Positions 9,414-19,673 of a DNA stretch of 41,015 bases are shown here, piece after piece. The first letter of the stretch is position 1, and each line of letters opens with the position of its first letter. The position numbers and the translations under genes are program-made. The notes under the pieces were generated by a model. It saw only the letters and a program-made list of their open reading frames with translations, was not told where the DNA came from and did no database searches. Source of the DNA: Planctomycetota bacterium (GTDB lineage Bacteria; Planctomycetota; UBA8108; JACQVS01); contig JANQLS010000009.1 of assembly GCA_028280485.1 (NCBI GenBank), positions 1 to 41,015 on the forward strand, in the 5' to 3' direction.

Positions 9414-12400
9414 TTGAAACGCTTTCAACTCATCTCACTGTTTATCGTTGCGTTCTTGATTTCATGTTTATATCCATCAGAGGTACAAGCTGAAAAATCT
9501 AAAATCGATTTCAAGCCCCTCCAATCAGAGTTTCACGCTCAAATAAAACCGATTCTCAATCAATTCTGTAACAAGTGTCATTCGACTGAAGATCCCGAGG
9601 GGGAGCTCGACTTAGAACGATTCAAAAACTTTGAAGTCGTTCGTAAGGATCCGAAGGTCTGGCAAAAAGTGAAGAGCATGTTGGTCGACAAGGAGATGCC
9701 TCCTAAGAAGAGTCGTCAACCCACCGATGAACAAAAGAAATATCTGCTCAAATGGACTCAACGCTATTTGGATGCCGAAGCCTTAGCGCGCGAGGGGGAC
9801 CCCGGCCCGGTGGTATTGAGGCGTTTAAACAATTCTGAATACACTTACACCATTCGCGACCTCACGGGAGTGTCTTCTCTTAACCCAGCGCATCAATTTC
9901 CGACCGACAGTGCCTCCGGAGAAGGATTTCTCAACACGGGAAATTCATTGGTCATGTCTCCCGCGCTCATTCAAAAGTATTTCGATGCTGGGAAAAAAGT
10001 CGCTGAGCATTTAGTTTTGCTTCCGGATGGATTTCGCTTTTCTCCACATACGACGAGGAGGGACCTTGCGAATGAACTCGTTCAACAAATTCGTTATCTT
10101 TACAGCGAATACACCAGTGGAGCGAGTGACACGAGTTCCCTCGATCGCTGGGCCGGAGTGCCCGCCACTCGGTCGACGGCTCAAGATGGGCGAGTGAATT
10201 TAGCTCCTTATTTTTCTGCCCTCATGAAAAATCGTGAGGCGCTGATCGGTGGGAACATTGAAATTAAAAAGATTGCGTCCGAGAACAAGATCAACTCAAA
10301 GTACCTCCGAATTCTTTTTCAGTCTCTCATCCAACAAGAACCACAATCCATCCATTTAAAGGCTGTTCGAGAGCTATTGTTAATGGGGGATCCCTCTACA
10401 AGCTCTCAACTCCATCAGCTCGTACGTGCGGTTCAAGAGAAACTCTTTCGATTCAATGCCATCGGTCATCTCGGCTTGGTGATGCCCTGGCAAGCTTCCC
10501 AATCGAATTTTGCTCGGCAAGACCACTTGAGTTCAAATTTGCCGGCTCCGAATGCCGAAGGTTTTTCTACTCTATACCTACAAGCTACTTCATTAAGAGG
10601 GGAGGCTGAACTTACGTGGGAAAGACTTCGAATCGAGCGGGAAGGGCGGCCACCTATTGCGTTAAAGGACTTGGCGAAACTTTATATCGCATTGAAAGAA
10701 AAGCGGAATGAGGTCTTAACACGTACAGATCGATATCTCGAAGCTCTATTCAAATATAAATCGAAAAAGTCTCCGACTTTACTGAAAGAGCTTGAACGCG
10801 AGTACCAACTTGACTCGAAGGTTCTCGCCGCGTGGTTAAACTACTTAGCTCTTTCTCAGGGAGGGAAGGTTGAGATTAAGAGTTACCTCAACCATCCGAT
10901 TAAGAACGTCGCGGGTTGGAACTTCGTCAATGGGTGGGGACTTCAGGGGGTGAGAGATTTTTCTTTAATTGGAAATTCATCGGACCGGGAGGTGCGTATT
11001 CCAGGGAGGATGAGTGCCCACCGGATAACTGTCCATCCTCGACCAGAACGCTGGATTGCTGCCGGATGGTTGAGTCCCATCCAGGGATCGGTCAATATCG
11101 ATGCGAGGGTCGATCACGCTCACGATGCTTGTGGGAATGGGATTGCGTGGCGTCTCGAATCCCACCGAGGCAAAGTGATCCGAGTCATCGATCAGGGAGT
11201 GGTCCCCCGGGGATCAAAAGCCAAAATTAAGACGATCGAGAAGTATCCCATTCAAAAGGGAGAATTAATCTCATTAGTCATCGATTCCCATCAGAACAAC
11301 CATTCCTGTGATCTGACTGAAATTGATCTTCATGTTCAGGAGCTCGGAAATAAAAAACGACTCTGGGATCTCGATAAGGATTGTGCCGATTCCATCACTG
11401 AGAGTAATCCTCATCGTGATCGGTTTGGGAATGAAGGGATTTGGCATTTCTATTCGGGATTGAATTCTAAAGCTGCGAGTAAAGTTTCAAAGATTTATCC
11501 AGCTGGTTCCTTGATCGATCGCTGGCTCTCTACCTCTGATCCCACTGAAGCCAAAAAGATTGCCAATAAGATTCACCCGACTTTAACTTCATCCGTAAAG
11601 GCCGAAATCACTCAAGCTGATGTTAAGTTTTTCCAAGACATTTCTTCATTAGAAGGGGCTCTATTAAGTTCTCTCGACTACCGCGAACTCATCGAAAGTG
11701 TTAGTGAGAAAAAAGCTCAAAATAGCGGTCTCGAGGTTCAATATAAAAATAAGGTAGAGTCTCAAGCAACAATCACTTTCCCGGTTCGAGTACCCCAAGA
11801 ATTCAGCTCTGGGGCGAAGTTATTAGTTACAGGGCGCATCTTAACCGGGGATGATGCGGTCATTCAGTTTTCGATCTCTAACTCAGAGAATCAAGCGGCT
11901 AAAAAATTGCAGGGGAACTCGCCATTTGTAGTAAGCCCCGGAGGTCAAGGCGAAGCGTATCTAAAGAAATCTGAAGAAGCATTCAGGAATCTCTTTCCAC
12001 TTGCGATGTGTCATGCGCGTATCGTGCCCGTCGATGAGGTGGTGACTTTACTCCTTTATCATCGAGAAGATCAACATCTTCAACGCTTGATGCTCGATGA
12101 AGAAGGTAAGAGGAAGCTGGATCGATTGTGGGAGGAGCTTTTCTACATCAGTCAAAACGCTTTTCGAGTGCAAGTTTCATTGGAACAAATTTTAGAATTC
12201 GCAACCCAAGATGCTGATCCCCGCCGGTTTGACCCTGTCCTTAAGCCCGTAGCCGATATGGCAGAGGCTTATAAAAAGCAGCTTCTTCGATCCGAACCTT
12301 TCCATCTTAAGGAGCTTCTTCGTTGGGCTCAACGGGCTTACCGTAGAGGCTTGAAGGATCAAGAGAAAGAAGGAATTCATTCTCTCTATCGTCAGTTGAA

Positions 12401-13538
12401 GGCGGAAGGATTATCCCACGAAGAGTCGATGCGTTTACTCGTGGCGCGGGTTTTAACTTCTCCTGCTTTTTTATATCGCTTAGAAAAACCCTTTAAGGGA
12501 AAAGATTCAGGCCCGGTCAACAGTTTTGAATTAGCGACTCGTCTCAGTTATTTCTTAACTTCATCTCTTCCCGATAAAGAACTCACTCAACTAGCTCAAT
12601 TGAACGAACTTCTTAAGCCGGTTGTATTAAAAGAACAAGCCCGGAGGTTATTGAAAGCTCCCTCTGCAAGAAGACTCGCCATCGAGTTTGCCTGTCAGTG
12701 GTTGCATCTGAGAGACTTTGAAAAAACGGTTGAGAAGAATGAACGTCTCTTTCCTGAATACTCCAAGCTTCGAAAGGACATGGCTGAAGAGACGATCCTC
12801 TTCTTTCAAGCGTTATTTCAAAATGATGGGTCCGTCTTAGAAATATTCGACAGCGATTACTCCTACTTGAATCAGTCACTCGCCGAGCATTACGGCATTC
12901 AAGGGGTAAAAGGAGAGCAGTTCAGGCGGGTCGAGGGACTAAAAAAATACTCCCGTGGGGGAATCTTGTCCCATGCTACGGTGCTTGCCAGTCAATCGAG
13001 CGCTTCACGAACAAGCCCCATCTTGCGGGGAACATGGCTCAGCGAAACTTTGCTGGGTGAACGCCTTCCCAGGCCTCCAAAAAACGTTCCTCAGCTTCCC
13101 GAGCGACCGCCCGAAAGCCTTACAGAAAGACAGCTTACGGAAATGCACAGTTCGGTTCCTGAGTGTGCGAAGTGCCACGCGCGCATCGATCCCTACGGCT
13201 TTTCGCTTGAGAATTTTGACACTATCGGTCGATTTCGAACGCGGGATGGAAAGAATCAACCCCTCGATACCTCGAGCCGACTCCCCGATGGCACTGAACT
13301 CAAAGGCTTCCAAGGTCTAAAACAGTACCTACTTACGACAAGACGGGACTCCCTTTTGCGGCAATTTTGCCGTAAACTGTTGGGATACGCTTTAGGTCGA
13401 TCGGTGGAGCTTTCTGACGAGCCTCTGCTCACCAAAATGCAGAAGGATCTTGCGGCAAATGGGTACCGTATTTCTGCAGCAATTGAGGCCATCGTCGAAA
13501 GCCGTCAGTTTAGAAACATCAGGGGCGAAGAGAGGTGA
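9414..13538 (+). CDS. Giant exported planctomycetal cytochrome protein (DUF1587/DUF1592/DUF1588/DUF1585 type)
   Basis: The protein is 1374 residues. It starts with TTG because the signal peptide begins there (KRFQLISLFIVAFLISC, cleavage probably after VQA). A c-haem site CNKCH lies at 52-56 within a Planctomycete cytochrome-C-like domain. The DUF1587 motif follows (VLRRLNNSEYTYTIRDLTGV, about 130). A beta-rich insert at about 535-685 contains DAHDACGNGIAW and SCDLTEIDL. DUF1592 (FELATRLSYFLTSSLPDKEL), DUF1588 (GILSHATVLASQSSASRTSP) with a second CxxCH (CAKCH 1251-1255), and a C-terminal DUF1585-like end (LLGYALGRSVELSD) complete it. The family is abundant and exported in Planctomycetota; its chemistry is undetermined. 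It is translationally tied to the DUF1552 gene that starts 2 bases after its stop codon. Confidence 0.95.
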   Translation: MKRFQLISLFIVAFLISCLYPSEVQAEKSKIDFKPLQSEFHAQIKPILNQFCNKCHSTEDPEGELDLERFKNFEVVRKDPKVWQKVKSMLVDKEMPPKKSRQPTDEQKKYLLKWTQRYLDAEALAREGDPGPVVLRRLNNSEYTYTIRDLTGVSSLNPAHQFPTDSASGEGFLNTGNSLVMSPALIQKYFDAGKKVAEHLVLLPDGFRFSPHTTRRDLANELVQQIRYLYSEYTSGASDTSSLDRWAGVPATRSTAQDGRVNLAPYFSALMKNREALIGGNIEIKKIASENKINSKYLRILFQSLIQQEPQSIHLKAVRELLLMGDPSTSSQLHQLVRAVQEKLFRFNAIGHLGLVMPWQASQSNFARQDHLSSNLPAPNAEGFSTLYLQATSLRGEAELTWERLRIEREGRPPIALKDLAKLYIALKEKRNEVLTRTDRYLEALFKYKSKKSPTLLKELEREYQLDSKVLAAWLNYLALSQGGKVEIKSYLNHPIKNVAGWNFVNGWGLQGVRDFSLIGNSSDREVRIPGRMSAHRITVHPRPERWIAAGWLSPIQGSVNIDARVDHAHDACGNGIAWRLESHRGKVIRVIDQGVVPRGSKAKIKTIEKYPIQKGELISLVIDSHQNNHSCDLTEIDLHVQELGNKKRLWDLDKDCADSITESNPHRDRFGNEGIWHFYSGLNSKAASKVSKIYPAGSLIDRWLSTSDPTEAKKIANKIHPTLTSSVKAEITQADVKFFQDISSLEGALLSSLDYRELIESVSEKKAQNSGLEVQYKNKVESQATITFPVRVPQEFSSGAKLLVTGRILTGDDAVIQFSISNSENQAAKKLQGNSPFVVSPGGQGEAYLKKSEEAFRNLFPLAMCHARIVPVDEVVTLLLYHREDQHLQRLMLDEEGKRKLDRLWEELFYISQNAFRVQVSLEQILEFATQDADPRRFDPVLKPVADMAEAYKKQLLRSEPFHLKELLRWAQRAYRRGLKDQEKEGIHSLYRQLKAEGLSHEESMRLLVARVLTSPAFLYRLEKPFKGKDSGPVNSFELATRLSYFLTSSLPDKELTQLAQLNELLKPVVLKEQARRLLKAPSARRLAIEFACQWLHLRDFEKTVEKNERLFPEYSKLRKDMAEETILFFQALFQNDGSVLEIFDSDYSYLNQSLAEHYGIQGVKGEQFRRVEGLKKYSRGGILSHATVLASQSSASRTSPILRGTWLSETLLGERLPRPPKNVPQLPERPPESLTERQLTEMHSSVPECAKCHARIDPYGFSLENFDTIGRFRTRDGKNQPLDTSSRLPDGTELKGFQGLKQYLLTTRRDSLLRQFCRKLLGYALGRSVELSDEPLLTKMQKDLAANGYRISAAIEAIVESRQFRNIRGEER

Positions 13539-13539
13539 T

Positions 13540-14844
13540 ATGTCTTCCAGATTGTTATCACGTCGAAATGTTCTCCGTGGCATCGGAGTGTCGATGGCGC
13601 TTCCTTGGCTGGAGTCCATTCCTGCTTGGGGATTGAGTAAGAATCCTCAAGACAAATCGGCTCAAGCTCCCTTGCGCTTCGGAGTCGTCTTCTGTGGAAA
13701 CGGCTTTCATAAGGATCACTTCTGGGCCAAAGGTCGTGGCAAAGATCTCGAATTGGGCCAGGTCCTAGATGCCTTAAAGCCCCATCGTGAAAAAGTCACG
13801 TTCATTCGAGGCCTCTACAATCAAGAAGCCTTGAAGGGAAATATCCACAGCTCTCAAACGGGTAACTTACTTTCAGGGGCGCCACTCTCATCGGGTGGAG
13901 AGATCAAATCCGGAACGAGTGTCGATCAAGTTCTCGCTCAGAAGTACGGCCGAGGAACAAAGGTTCCTAGTTTAGTCTTGGGCTGTGAAAAAGCGAATCC
14001 CTCGGTTCATAAGAACTACTCGATGCTTTACAGCTCTCACATCTCTTGGAGTTCTCCTACGACTCCGACTCCCCTTGAAGTTTATCCCGCCTTAGCCTTC
14101 GATCGCCTCTTTAAAGACAAAGTGAGTAAAGGGGACCGAAGCGTTTTAGATGCAGTATTAGGAGATGCCAAGGGATTGAAAAAGGATGTGAGTCAGTCCG
14201 ACCAACGCAAGCTCGATGAATATTTAGAGAGTGTGCGGGAAGTCGAAAGGCGCATCGAGCTTTCAGGTAAAAAAGGTCAGCTCCAAGGTTGGAAGCCTAC
14301 TTTATCTAAGCCCAATCAAAAAAGACCTACAGATGGTCTCCCTCAAGATATCGGTGAACATATGGAATTGATGGCCGATATTTTAGTCCTCGCCTTTCAA
14401 ACTGACACGACTCGTATCTGCACTTTAAAACTCAACAACGATCATTCTTCCCTTCGATTCTCGAATCTCGGGGTGGACTACATGATCCATCACCTCTTGT
14501 CTCACCAAGAGTCACCCGACTGGCTGAAAGTGAACCAATTCTTTGTTCAGCAGCTGGGGCGCATCGCTAAGAAACTCGATGCCATTCAGGAGGGAGAGCG
14601 AACCGCGTTGGATAACAGTGTCTTGATGCTTTGCTCCAGCATGTTGACTGGAAGTCATAATGCTACGCAATTACCAGTTGTTCTCGTTGGAGGAGCCGGG
14701 GGCAAAATGAAGACGGGGCGAGTGCTCGATTATCGAGGTAAGCCCAATCGAAAGATGTGTAGTCTGTATCTGTCTTTGATGGATAAGTTTGGTATCCAAT
14801 TGACCTCCTTCGGTGATTCAGCTGAGAGATTAACAGGGGTTTAA
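13540..14844 (+). CDS. Tat-exported DUF1552 protein
   Basis: I take the ATG at 13540 (434 residues) rather than an in-frame TTG at 13450. It follows the previous stop codon by one base, has GAAGAGAGG just upstream, and opens directly on a twin-arginine signal (LSRRNVLRGIGVSMALPWLE). The body carries DUF1552 hallmarks: FGVVFCGNGFHKDHFWAKG, HSSQTGNLLSGAP, GTSVDQVLAQKYG and the late HHLLSHQ segment. DUF1552 proteins are regularly encoded beside DUF1592-type cytochrome proteins, as here, so the two probably act together outside the cytoplasm. They resemble DUF1501 in context and size. No reaction is established. Confidence 0.93.
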   Translation: MSSRLLSRRNVLRGIGVSMALPWLESIPAWGLSKNPQDKSAQAPLRFGVVFCGNGFHKDHFWAKGRGKDLELGQVLDALKPHREKVTFIRGLYNQEALKGNIHSSQTGNLLSGAPLSSGGEIKSGTSVDQVLAQKYGRGTKVPSLVLGCEKANPSVHKNYSMLYSSHISWSSPTTPTPLEVYPALAFDRLFKDKVSKGDRSVLDAVLGDAKGLKKDVSQSDQRKLDEYLESVREVERRIELSGKKGQLQGWKPTLSKPNQKRPTDGLPQDIGEHMELMADILVLAFQTDTTRICTLKLNNDHSSLRFSNLGVDYMIHHLLSHQESPDWLKVNQFFVQQLGRIAKKLDAIQEGERTALDNSVLMLCSSMLTGSHNATQLPVVLVGGAGGKMKTGRVLDYRGKPNRKMCSLYLSLMDKFGIQLTSFGDSAERLTGV

Positions 14845-14884
14845 ATATTAAAATGTGAGATTGAACCGTCTTTTCTAATAGGTC

Positions 14885-14949
14885 GTAGCAGAACTCGTAA
14901 GAGTTTGGTCGGATACGCTTGTTGGCCAAACTCTTACGAGTTCGGCTAC
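14885..14949. repeat. Family-III REPIN-like inverted repeat (GTAGCCGAACTC core)
   Basis: The two 24-base arms (14885-14908 and 14926-14949) are inverted copies with one mismatch around a 17-base spacer. Each arm is itself palindromic (GAACTC-GTAA-GAGTTTGG). Such a long stem in the 176-base gap between the DUF1552 gene and the next cytochrome gene could also limit read-through, but there is no T-tract. A related diverged pair lies at 24986-25090. Confidence 0.85.
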
Positions 14950-15020
14950 AGAGCTTGGATCAAATCTCATGACTATCGCGCGCAATGTTGAGTATAAATC
15001 GTTTCCTTAAAGAGTTTAGA

Positions 15021-18000
15021 ATGAACTCCCTGTCTCTTAAGAGCATTCCCACCGTTTTTCTCGGGTTCCTTATCTTATCCCAAAGTACCATCACTCGGGC
15101 TTCAGAAGAGAAACTCCGATCCATTACCTTCGAGAAAGATATCCGTCCCATCTTTCGCGCTCATTGCTACGACTGTCATGGAGCCATTGAAAAGAAAGAA
15201 GGCAACTTGGATCTTCGTCTCGTTCACTTTATGGTGAAAGGAGGTAAGAAGGGGCCGGCGATCGTTCCGGGTAAGCCCGAGGAGAGCTTGTTTATCCAGC
15301 GCATTCAAAAAGGCGAGATGCCTCCGGGCGAAGCACACGTTACCAAAGAAGAATTAAAAATCTTAATCGACTGGGTGAAGCAAGGAGCCAAGACCGCTCG
15401 TCCCGAGCCTAAAACCATCGGCCCTGGTTTAGGGCTGACCCTCGAAGAGCGTGCCTTTTGGTCTTTCCAAGAAATTAAAAATCATCCCGTCCCCGAAGCC
15501 ACCTCGATCAACACACCCATCGATGCGTTCATCGTGAAAGCGATGCCAAAGGATCTCTCACTCTCAAAGGAAGCGGAGAGAGGCACTCTCATTCGAAGAG
15601 CTTACCTCACTTTAATTGGATTGCCGCCAACTCCCGAAGAGGTTCAGACTTGGTTGAAGCATCGGAGTGGTGATTGGTACGAACAGTTAGTCGAAAGCCT
15701 TCTCAGCTCAAAACATTATGGTGAAAAATGGGGACGACACTGGCTGGATATCGCGGGTTACGCCGACTCCGAAGGCTTCACGGTTCGGGATGACGACCGG
15801 CCTTGGGCGTGGAAGTACCGCGATTGGGTCATCAAAGCTTTCAATCAAGACAAACCTATCGATCAATTTATTCAAGAACAGCTGGCTGGAGATGAACTCG
15901 CCGGGCCTCAACAGGGGGATTGGACACCGGAACAAATCGAACTCTTTACGGCGACGGGTTTTTTACGGATGGCCGCGGATGGAACGGGAAGTGGGGCCAA
16001 CAGCCCTCAAGCTCGAAACCAAGTGATCTCGGATACGCTAAAAATTGTAGGCACATCTCTATTAGGTCTCAGTCTTCAGTGTGCTCAGTGCCACGATCAT
16101 CGGTACGATCCCATTCCTCAAAGCGATTACTATTCCCTGAGAGCAATCTTCGAGCCGGCACTCGATTGGAAGGCCTGGAAGACGCCTCGCCAACGTTATA
16201 TTTCTCTCTACAAAAAAGCCGATCGAGAATTTGCTCATAAGCTGGAGCTCGAAGTTCAACAGGTTCAAAAGGAAAAAAATAAGAAGCAGGGAGAGTTCAT
16301 TCAACAAGCTCTTGAAAAGGTCCTCAAAAAATTTGAAGAGCCACTCCGATCCCAATTGAGGCAAGCCTATAACACTCCGGGGGCTAAGCGGTCGCCCGAG
16401 CAAAAGAAACTCTTAACGACCTACCCAAAAGTGAACATTAGCCCCGGCGCGCTTTACCAGTACCTTCCCTCAGCGGCTAACACACTAAAGGGTTTAGACA
16501 ACAAAATGGCCCAAATTCGGGGGAGGAAACGGGAAGAGCAATTCGTGAGAGTGCTTCGAGAAATCCCGAACCACCTTCCAAAAACTCATCTCTTCTTCCG
16601 CGGAGATTTCCAGCAGCCGCAGCAAGTCATCGGGCCGGCTTCTCTCTCGGTGATCGTGCCCGAAGGGGAGCGAGTTCAATTCAGTGAAAACGACAAGAAG
16701 GTTGCGACTTCGGGCCGTCGCCTCGCGTGGAGTCGTTGGTTAACGGGTAATCGTCATCCCTTGGTGGCTCGAGTGATCGTCAACCGTATCTGGTACCATC
16801 ACTTCGGTCGCGGTTTGGTCGACACTCCTTCAGATTTTGGAGCCCTTGGCCAACGACCTACTCATCCCCAACTTCTCGATTGGCTAGCTTATCGTTTTAG
16901 AGAAGATGGATGGAGTCTCAAGAAACTCCATCGCTTGATCCTTTCATCCCGAGTTTGGAAACAATCTAGCGAAAATTTAGCTTTGGATCCAGAAAGCCAG
17001 CAGCTGACCTCGAATCGAAAATCACGCCACGAGATCGATCCCAGCAATCGCTATTATTGGAGGAAGCCTTTAGTACGTTTGGAAGCCGAGATTATTCGGG
17101 ATCGCATTCTCGCTGCCACCGGAGAACTCCTGCGAACTCAATTCGGTAAACCGGTTCAGGTTAAAAATGATGACACCGGGCAGATCGTTGTTCCCAAGGG
17201 GAATCAACGGCGAAGCATTTACGTTCAAGTCAAGCGAAGTAAGCCGATGGCTTTCTTACAGGCTTTCGATGCACCCGTGATGGAAACCAACTGTGAGAAG
17301 CGAACACATTCGACTCAAGCCACTCAGTCGCTGATGCTGCTGAACGGAGATTTTCTCTTAGAGCAAGCGAGAATCTTAGCGAATCGAATCAAAGCCAAGC
17401 CGAGTAAATTAAGCGCTGAAGAGTTAGCCAAACTTCCCGTTCTCAATCAGGAGAAGAAAATCTACTGGCGATACGGTTACGGTGGCTACGATCGAACGAA
17501 GAAACGAATCCAGACCTTCTACCCGTTTAGTTCTTTCGATGGGAGAAGTTGGCGAAGTCCCGGTGGGCTTCCCTCTCCGATCACTGGGTGGGCGCAACTC
17601 CATGCAACCGGAGGGCATCCGGATGTGGATCGAAGGTCGGTGATTCGGCGATTTCAAATCCCGACAAAGGGAACTTTAAAGATCACCGGTGAATTTGAGC
17701 ACTTCTCTCCTCACGGAAATGGAGTGTTGGGAATGATCATTTCAAGTCGTCAGGGCCCTCAAGGAGAGTGGGCGGTCAAGAAATCAAAAGAATCGACCAC
17801 CGTTAAATCTTTTTCGGTTGAAAGAGGAGAACTGATCGATTTCTACGTGAACAATAATGGGGGGCACCCCTACGATCAATTCAATTGGACCGTTGAATTG
17901 GAATTGAAAGACACCGAAGGAAAGATCAGTAAGTTTTCTTCAGTGAAGGAATTTCAGGGGAAGCAATTCTCTTTAAAAACCGTTCCTGGTCAAATTCATA

Positions 18001-18197
18001 AGGCGTTCCTCTTGAGTTTATGCCGGCCGCCAAGCACGGAAGAGCTCATCGACTCGATGCAATTTATCGCCGATCAAGTCGAGGTTTTTCAAAAGGATCC
18101 AACTAAAGTTCCCAAGGGGCAGTCCGCGATGGGGCAAGCGATCATCAATCTCTGCCAAGTTCTTTTGACCACCAACGAGTTTTTGTATTTGGATTGA
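15021..18197 (+). CDS. Exported planctomycetal cytochrome protein with DUF1549 and DUF1553
   Basis: I prefer the ATG at 15021 (1058 residues) over an in-frame ATG at 14985: AAAGAG sits 7-8 bases upstream and the signal peptide then has normal length (PTVFLGFLILSQSTITRA). A cytochrome domain contains CYDCH at 49-53 and KGEMPPGEAHVTKEE. DUF1549 follows (RRAYLTLIGLPPTPEEVQTW; GRHWLDIAGYADSEGF) with a second CxxCH, CAQCHDHRYDP, at 354-358. DUF1553 starts around RLAWSRWLTGNRHPLVARV. A beta-rich module at about 855-980 near the C-terminus resembles the inserts of the other two giant proteins but lacks both their conserved cysteines. The gene heads an apparent four-gene operon. DUF1549/1553 function is unknown. 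Confidence 0.94.
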   Translation: MNSLSLKSIPTVFLGFLILSQSTITRASEEKLRSITFEKDIRPIFRAHCYDCHGAIEKKEGNLDLRLVHFMVKGGKKGPAIVPGKPEESLFIQRIQKGEMPPGEAHVTKEELKILIDWVKQGAKTARPEPKTIGPGLGLTLEERAFWSFQEIKNHPVPEATSINTPIDAFIVKAMPKDLSLSKEAERGTLIRRAYLTLIGLPPTPEEVQTWLKHRSGDWYEQLVESLLSSKHYGEKWGRHWLDIAGYADSEGFTVRDDDRPWAWKYRDWVIKAFNQDKPIDQFIQEQLAGDELAGPQQGDWTPEQIELFTATGFLRMAADGTGSGANSPQARNQVISDTLKIVGTSLLGLSLQCAQCHDHRYDPIPQSDYYSLRAIFEPALDWKAWKTPRQRYISLYKKADREFAHKLELEVQQVQKEKNKKQGEFIQQALEKVLKKFEEPLRSQLRQAYNTPGAKRSPEQKKLLTTYPKVNISPGALYQYLPSAANTLKGLDNKMAQIRGRKREEQFVRVLREIPNHLPKTHLFFRGDFQQPQQVIGPASLSVIVPEGERVQFSENDKKVATSGRRLAWSRWLTGNRHPLVARVIVNRIWYHHFGRGLVDTPSDFGALGQRPTHPQLLDWLAYRFREDGWSLKKLHRLILSSRVWKQSSENLALDPESQQLTSNRKSRHEIDPSNRYYWRKPLVRLEAEIIRDRILAATGELLRTQFGKPVQVKNDDTGQIVVPKGNQRRSIYVQVKRSKPMAFLQAFDAPVMETNCEKRTHSTQATQSLMLLNGDFLLEQARILANRIKAKPSKLSAEELAKLPVLNQEKKIYWRYGYGGYDRTKKRIQTFYPFSSFDGRSWRSPGGLPSPITGWAQLHATGGHPDVDRRSVIRRFQIPTKGTLKITGEFEHFSPHGNGVLGMIISSRQGPQGEWAVKKSKESTTVKSFSVERGELIDFYVNNNGGHPYDQFNWTVELELKDTEGKISKFSSVKEFQGKQFSLKTVPGQIHKAFLLSLCRPPSTEELIDSMQFIADQVEVFQKDPTKVPKGQSAMGQAIINLCQVLLTTNEFLYLD

Positions 18198-18203
18198 TCT
18201 CTC

Positions 18204-19673
18204 ATGAAATCTAATCGTGAATTGATTCAGCTCACCGATTCTATGAAGCGAAGAACTTTCATTCAGCAAAGTTCCTTCGGTTTAGGCTCGTTGGCACTCT
18301 CGTGGTTGATGCAACAAGACCAATTGCGAGCTACTCCCAAAAATCCTCCCAAGGTCAAACCTGTGGTAGATATGAGTCTGAAAAAGCCTCATTTCCAGCC
18401 CCAAGCTAAAGCCATCATTTCTCTCTTCCAACACGGTGGGCCCTCTCATATGGATTTGATGGATCCCAAGCCGGAATTGACTCGTCTTCACGGAAAAACC
18501 TACGGCGGCAATGTTCAGTACAGTTTTAAAAATGCAGCCAGTAAAAAACTCTTAGGTACGAAGTGGAAATTTAAGCACCATGGTGAATCGGGGATGGAGT
18601 TCTCGGAGCTGCTTCCTTACACTTCTCAGATTGCCGATGACATCTGCTTGCTTCGGGGTATGCACACTGGGGCGAATGGTCATGAAGTTTCGATTCGGTA
18701 CTTTCACGGTGGAATTCCAGGGGTTTTAGGTCGACCTCACGTGGCCTCCTGGTTGCTTTACGGTTTAGGTTCCGAAACTCAAGATCTTCCCGCCTACATG
18801 GTGCTTCCCGATCCCGGCGGTCCTCCCGTCGACAATGTTCACAATTGGTCTCACGGATTTTTACCATCGCTTTTTCAAGCTACCGTCCTTCGTCCCAAAG
18901 AGCCTCGAATTCATAATCTCGTTGCTCCCTCTCATTTGGAAGGACGCCCCCAACGACTGAACATCGACTTATTGAACGCGTTTAATAAGAAGCACGCCGC
19001 TCGGTTTAATGGAGAGAGTGATCTTCAGGCCAGAATCGCAAGCTATGAATTAGCTGCGAGGATGCAAGTCGCTGCAAAAGAAGCCTTAGATATCAGTGGT
19101 GAGTCAAAAGAGACGCTTGAACTCTACGGTATCAACGAAGCGGCGACCAAGGAATACGGGACGCGTTGTTTGATCGCACGTCGATTGGTGGAGCGGGGAG
19201 TCCGATTCGTTCAGCTCTTCCTTCAAAATCAACCTTGGGATAACCACAGTAATTTAGCTGCAGGCCTCTCAAGTGTTTGCAAGAAAACCGACAAGCCCTC
19301 GGCTGCACTCGTCAAGGATCTCAAACGAAGAGGGATGCTCGACGAAACCATCGTTCATTGGGGGGGAGAGATCGGTCGTTTACCCGTAACCCAAGATCAA
19401 GGGAGTCCTGAGAAACACGGTCGCGATCACAACGGTCAAGGATTCAGTATGTGGGTAGCCGGAGGAGGATTTAAAAGAGGATTTATCTACGGTGCCACCG
19501 ACGATGTTGGGCACCGAGCCGTGGAAAATATAATGACTCCGAACGACTATCAAGCCACCTTGCTGCATCAGTTCGGATTGGATTACCAGAAACTCGTCTA
19601 CCTTCATAACGGTCAAGAACAGATCGTTACAGCAGGTCGAAAAGCTCGCGTCGTCGACGATATTCTTCAATGA
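18204..19673 (+). CDS. DUF1501 protein, partner of the upstream DUF1549/1553 protein
   Basis: The protein is 489 residues. The ATG at 18204 is 6 bases after the previous stop codon; an internal ATG at 18243 would open directly on the Tat-like MKRRTFIQQSSFGLGSLALS and is a credible alternative. DUF1501 landmarks are QHGGPSHMDLMDPKP, the TYGG segment, the ARRLVERGVRFVQLF stretch and the late HGRDHNGQGFSMWVAGGG. The family belongs to the alkaline-phosphatase/sulfatase-like fold group, and the Asp/His-rich motifs fit metal ligands, but no activity is proven. Its stop codon overlaps the next start (ATGA at 19670-19673), so translation is coupled. Confidence 0.95.
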   Translation: MKSNRELIQLTDSMKRRTFIQQSSFGLGSLALSWLMQQDQLRATPKNPPKVKPVVDMSLKKPHFQPQAKAIISLFQHGGPSHMDLMDPKPELTRLHGKTYGGNVQYSFKNAASKKLLGTKWKFKHHGESGMEFSELLPYTSQIADDICLLRGMHTGANGHEVSIRYFHGGIPGVLGRPHVASWLLYGLGSETQDLPAYMVLPDPGGPPVDNVHNWSHGFLPSLFQATVLRPKEPRIHNLVAPSHLEGRPQRLNIDLLNAFNKKHAARFNGESDLQARIASYELAARMQVAAKEALDISGESKETLELYGINEAATKEYGTRCLIARRLVERGVRFVQLFLQNQPWDNHSNLAAGLSSVCKKTDKPSAALVKDLKRRGMLDETIVHWGGEIGRLPVTQDQGSPEKHGRDHNGQGFSMWVAGGGFKRGFIYGATDDVGHRAVENIMTPNDYQATLLHQFGLDYQKLVYLHNGQEQIVTAGRKARVVDDILQ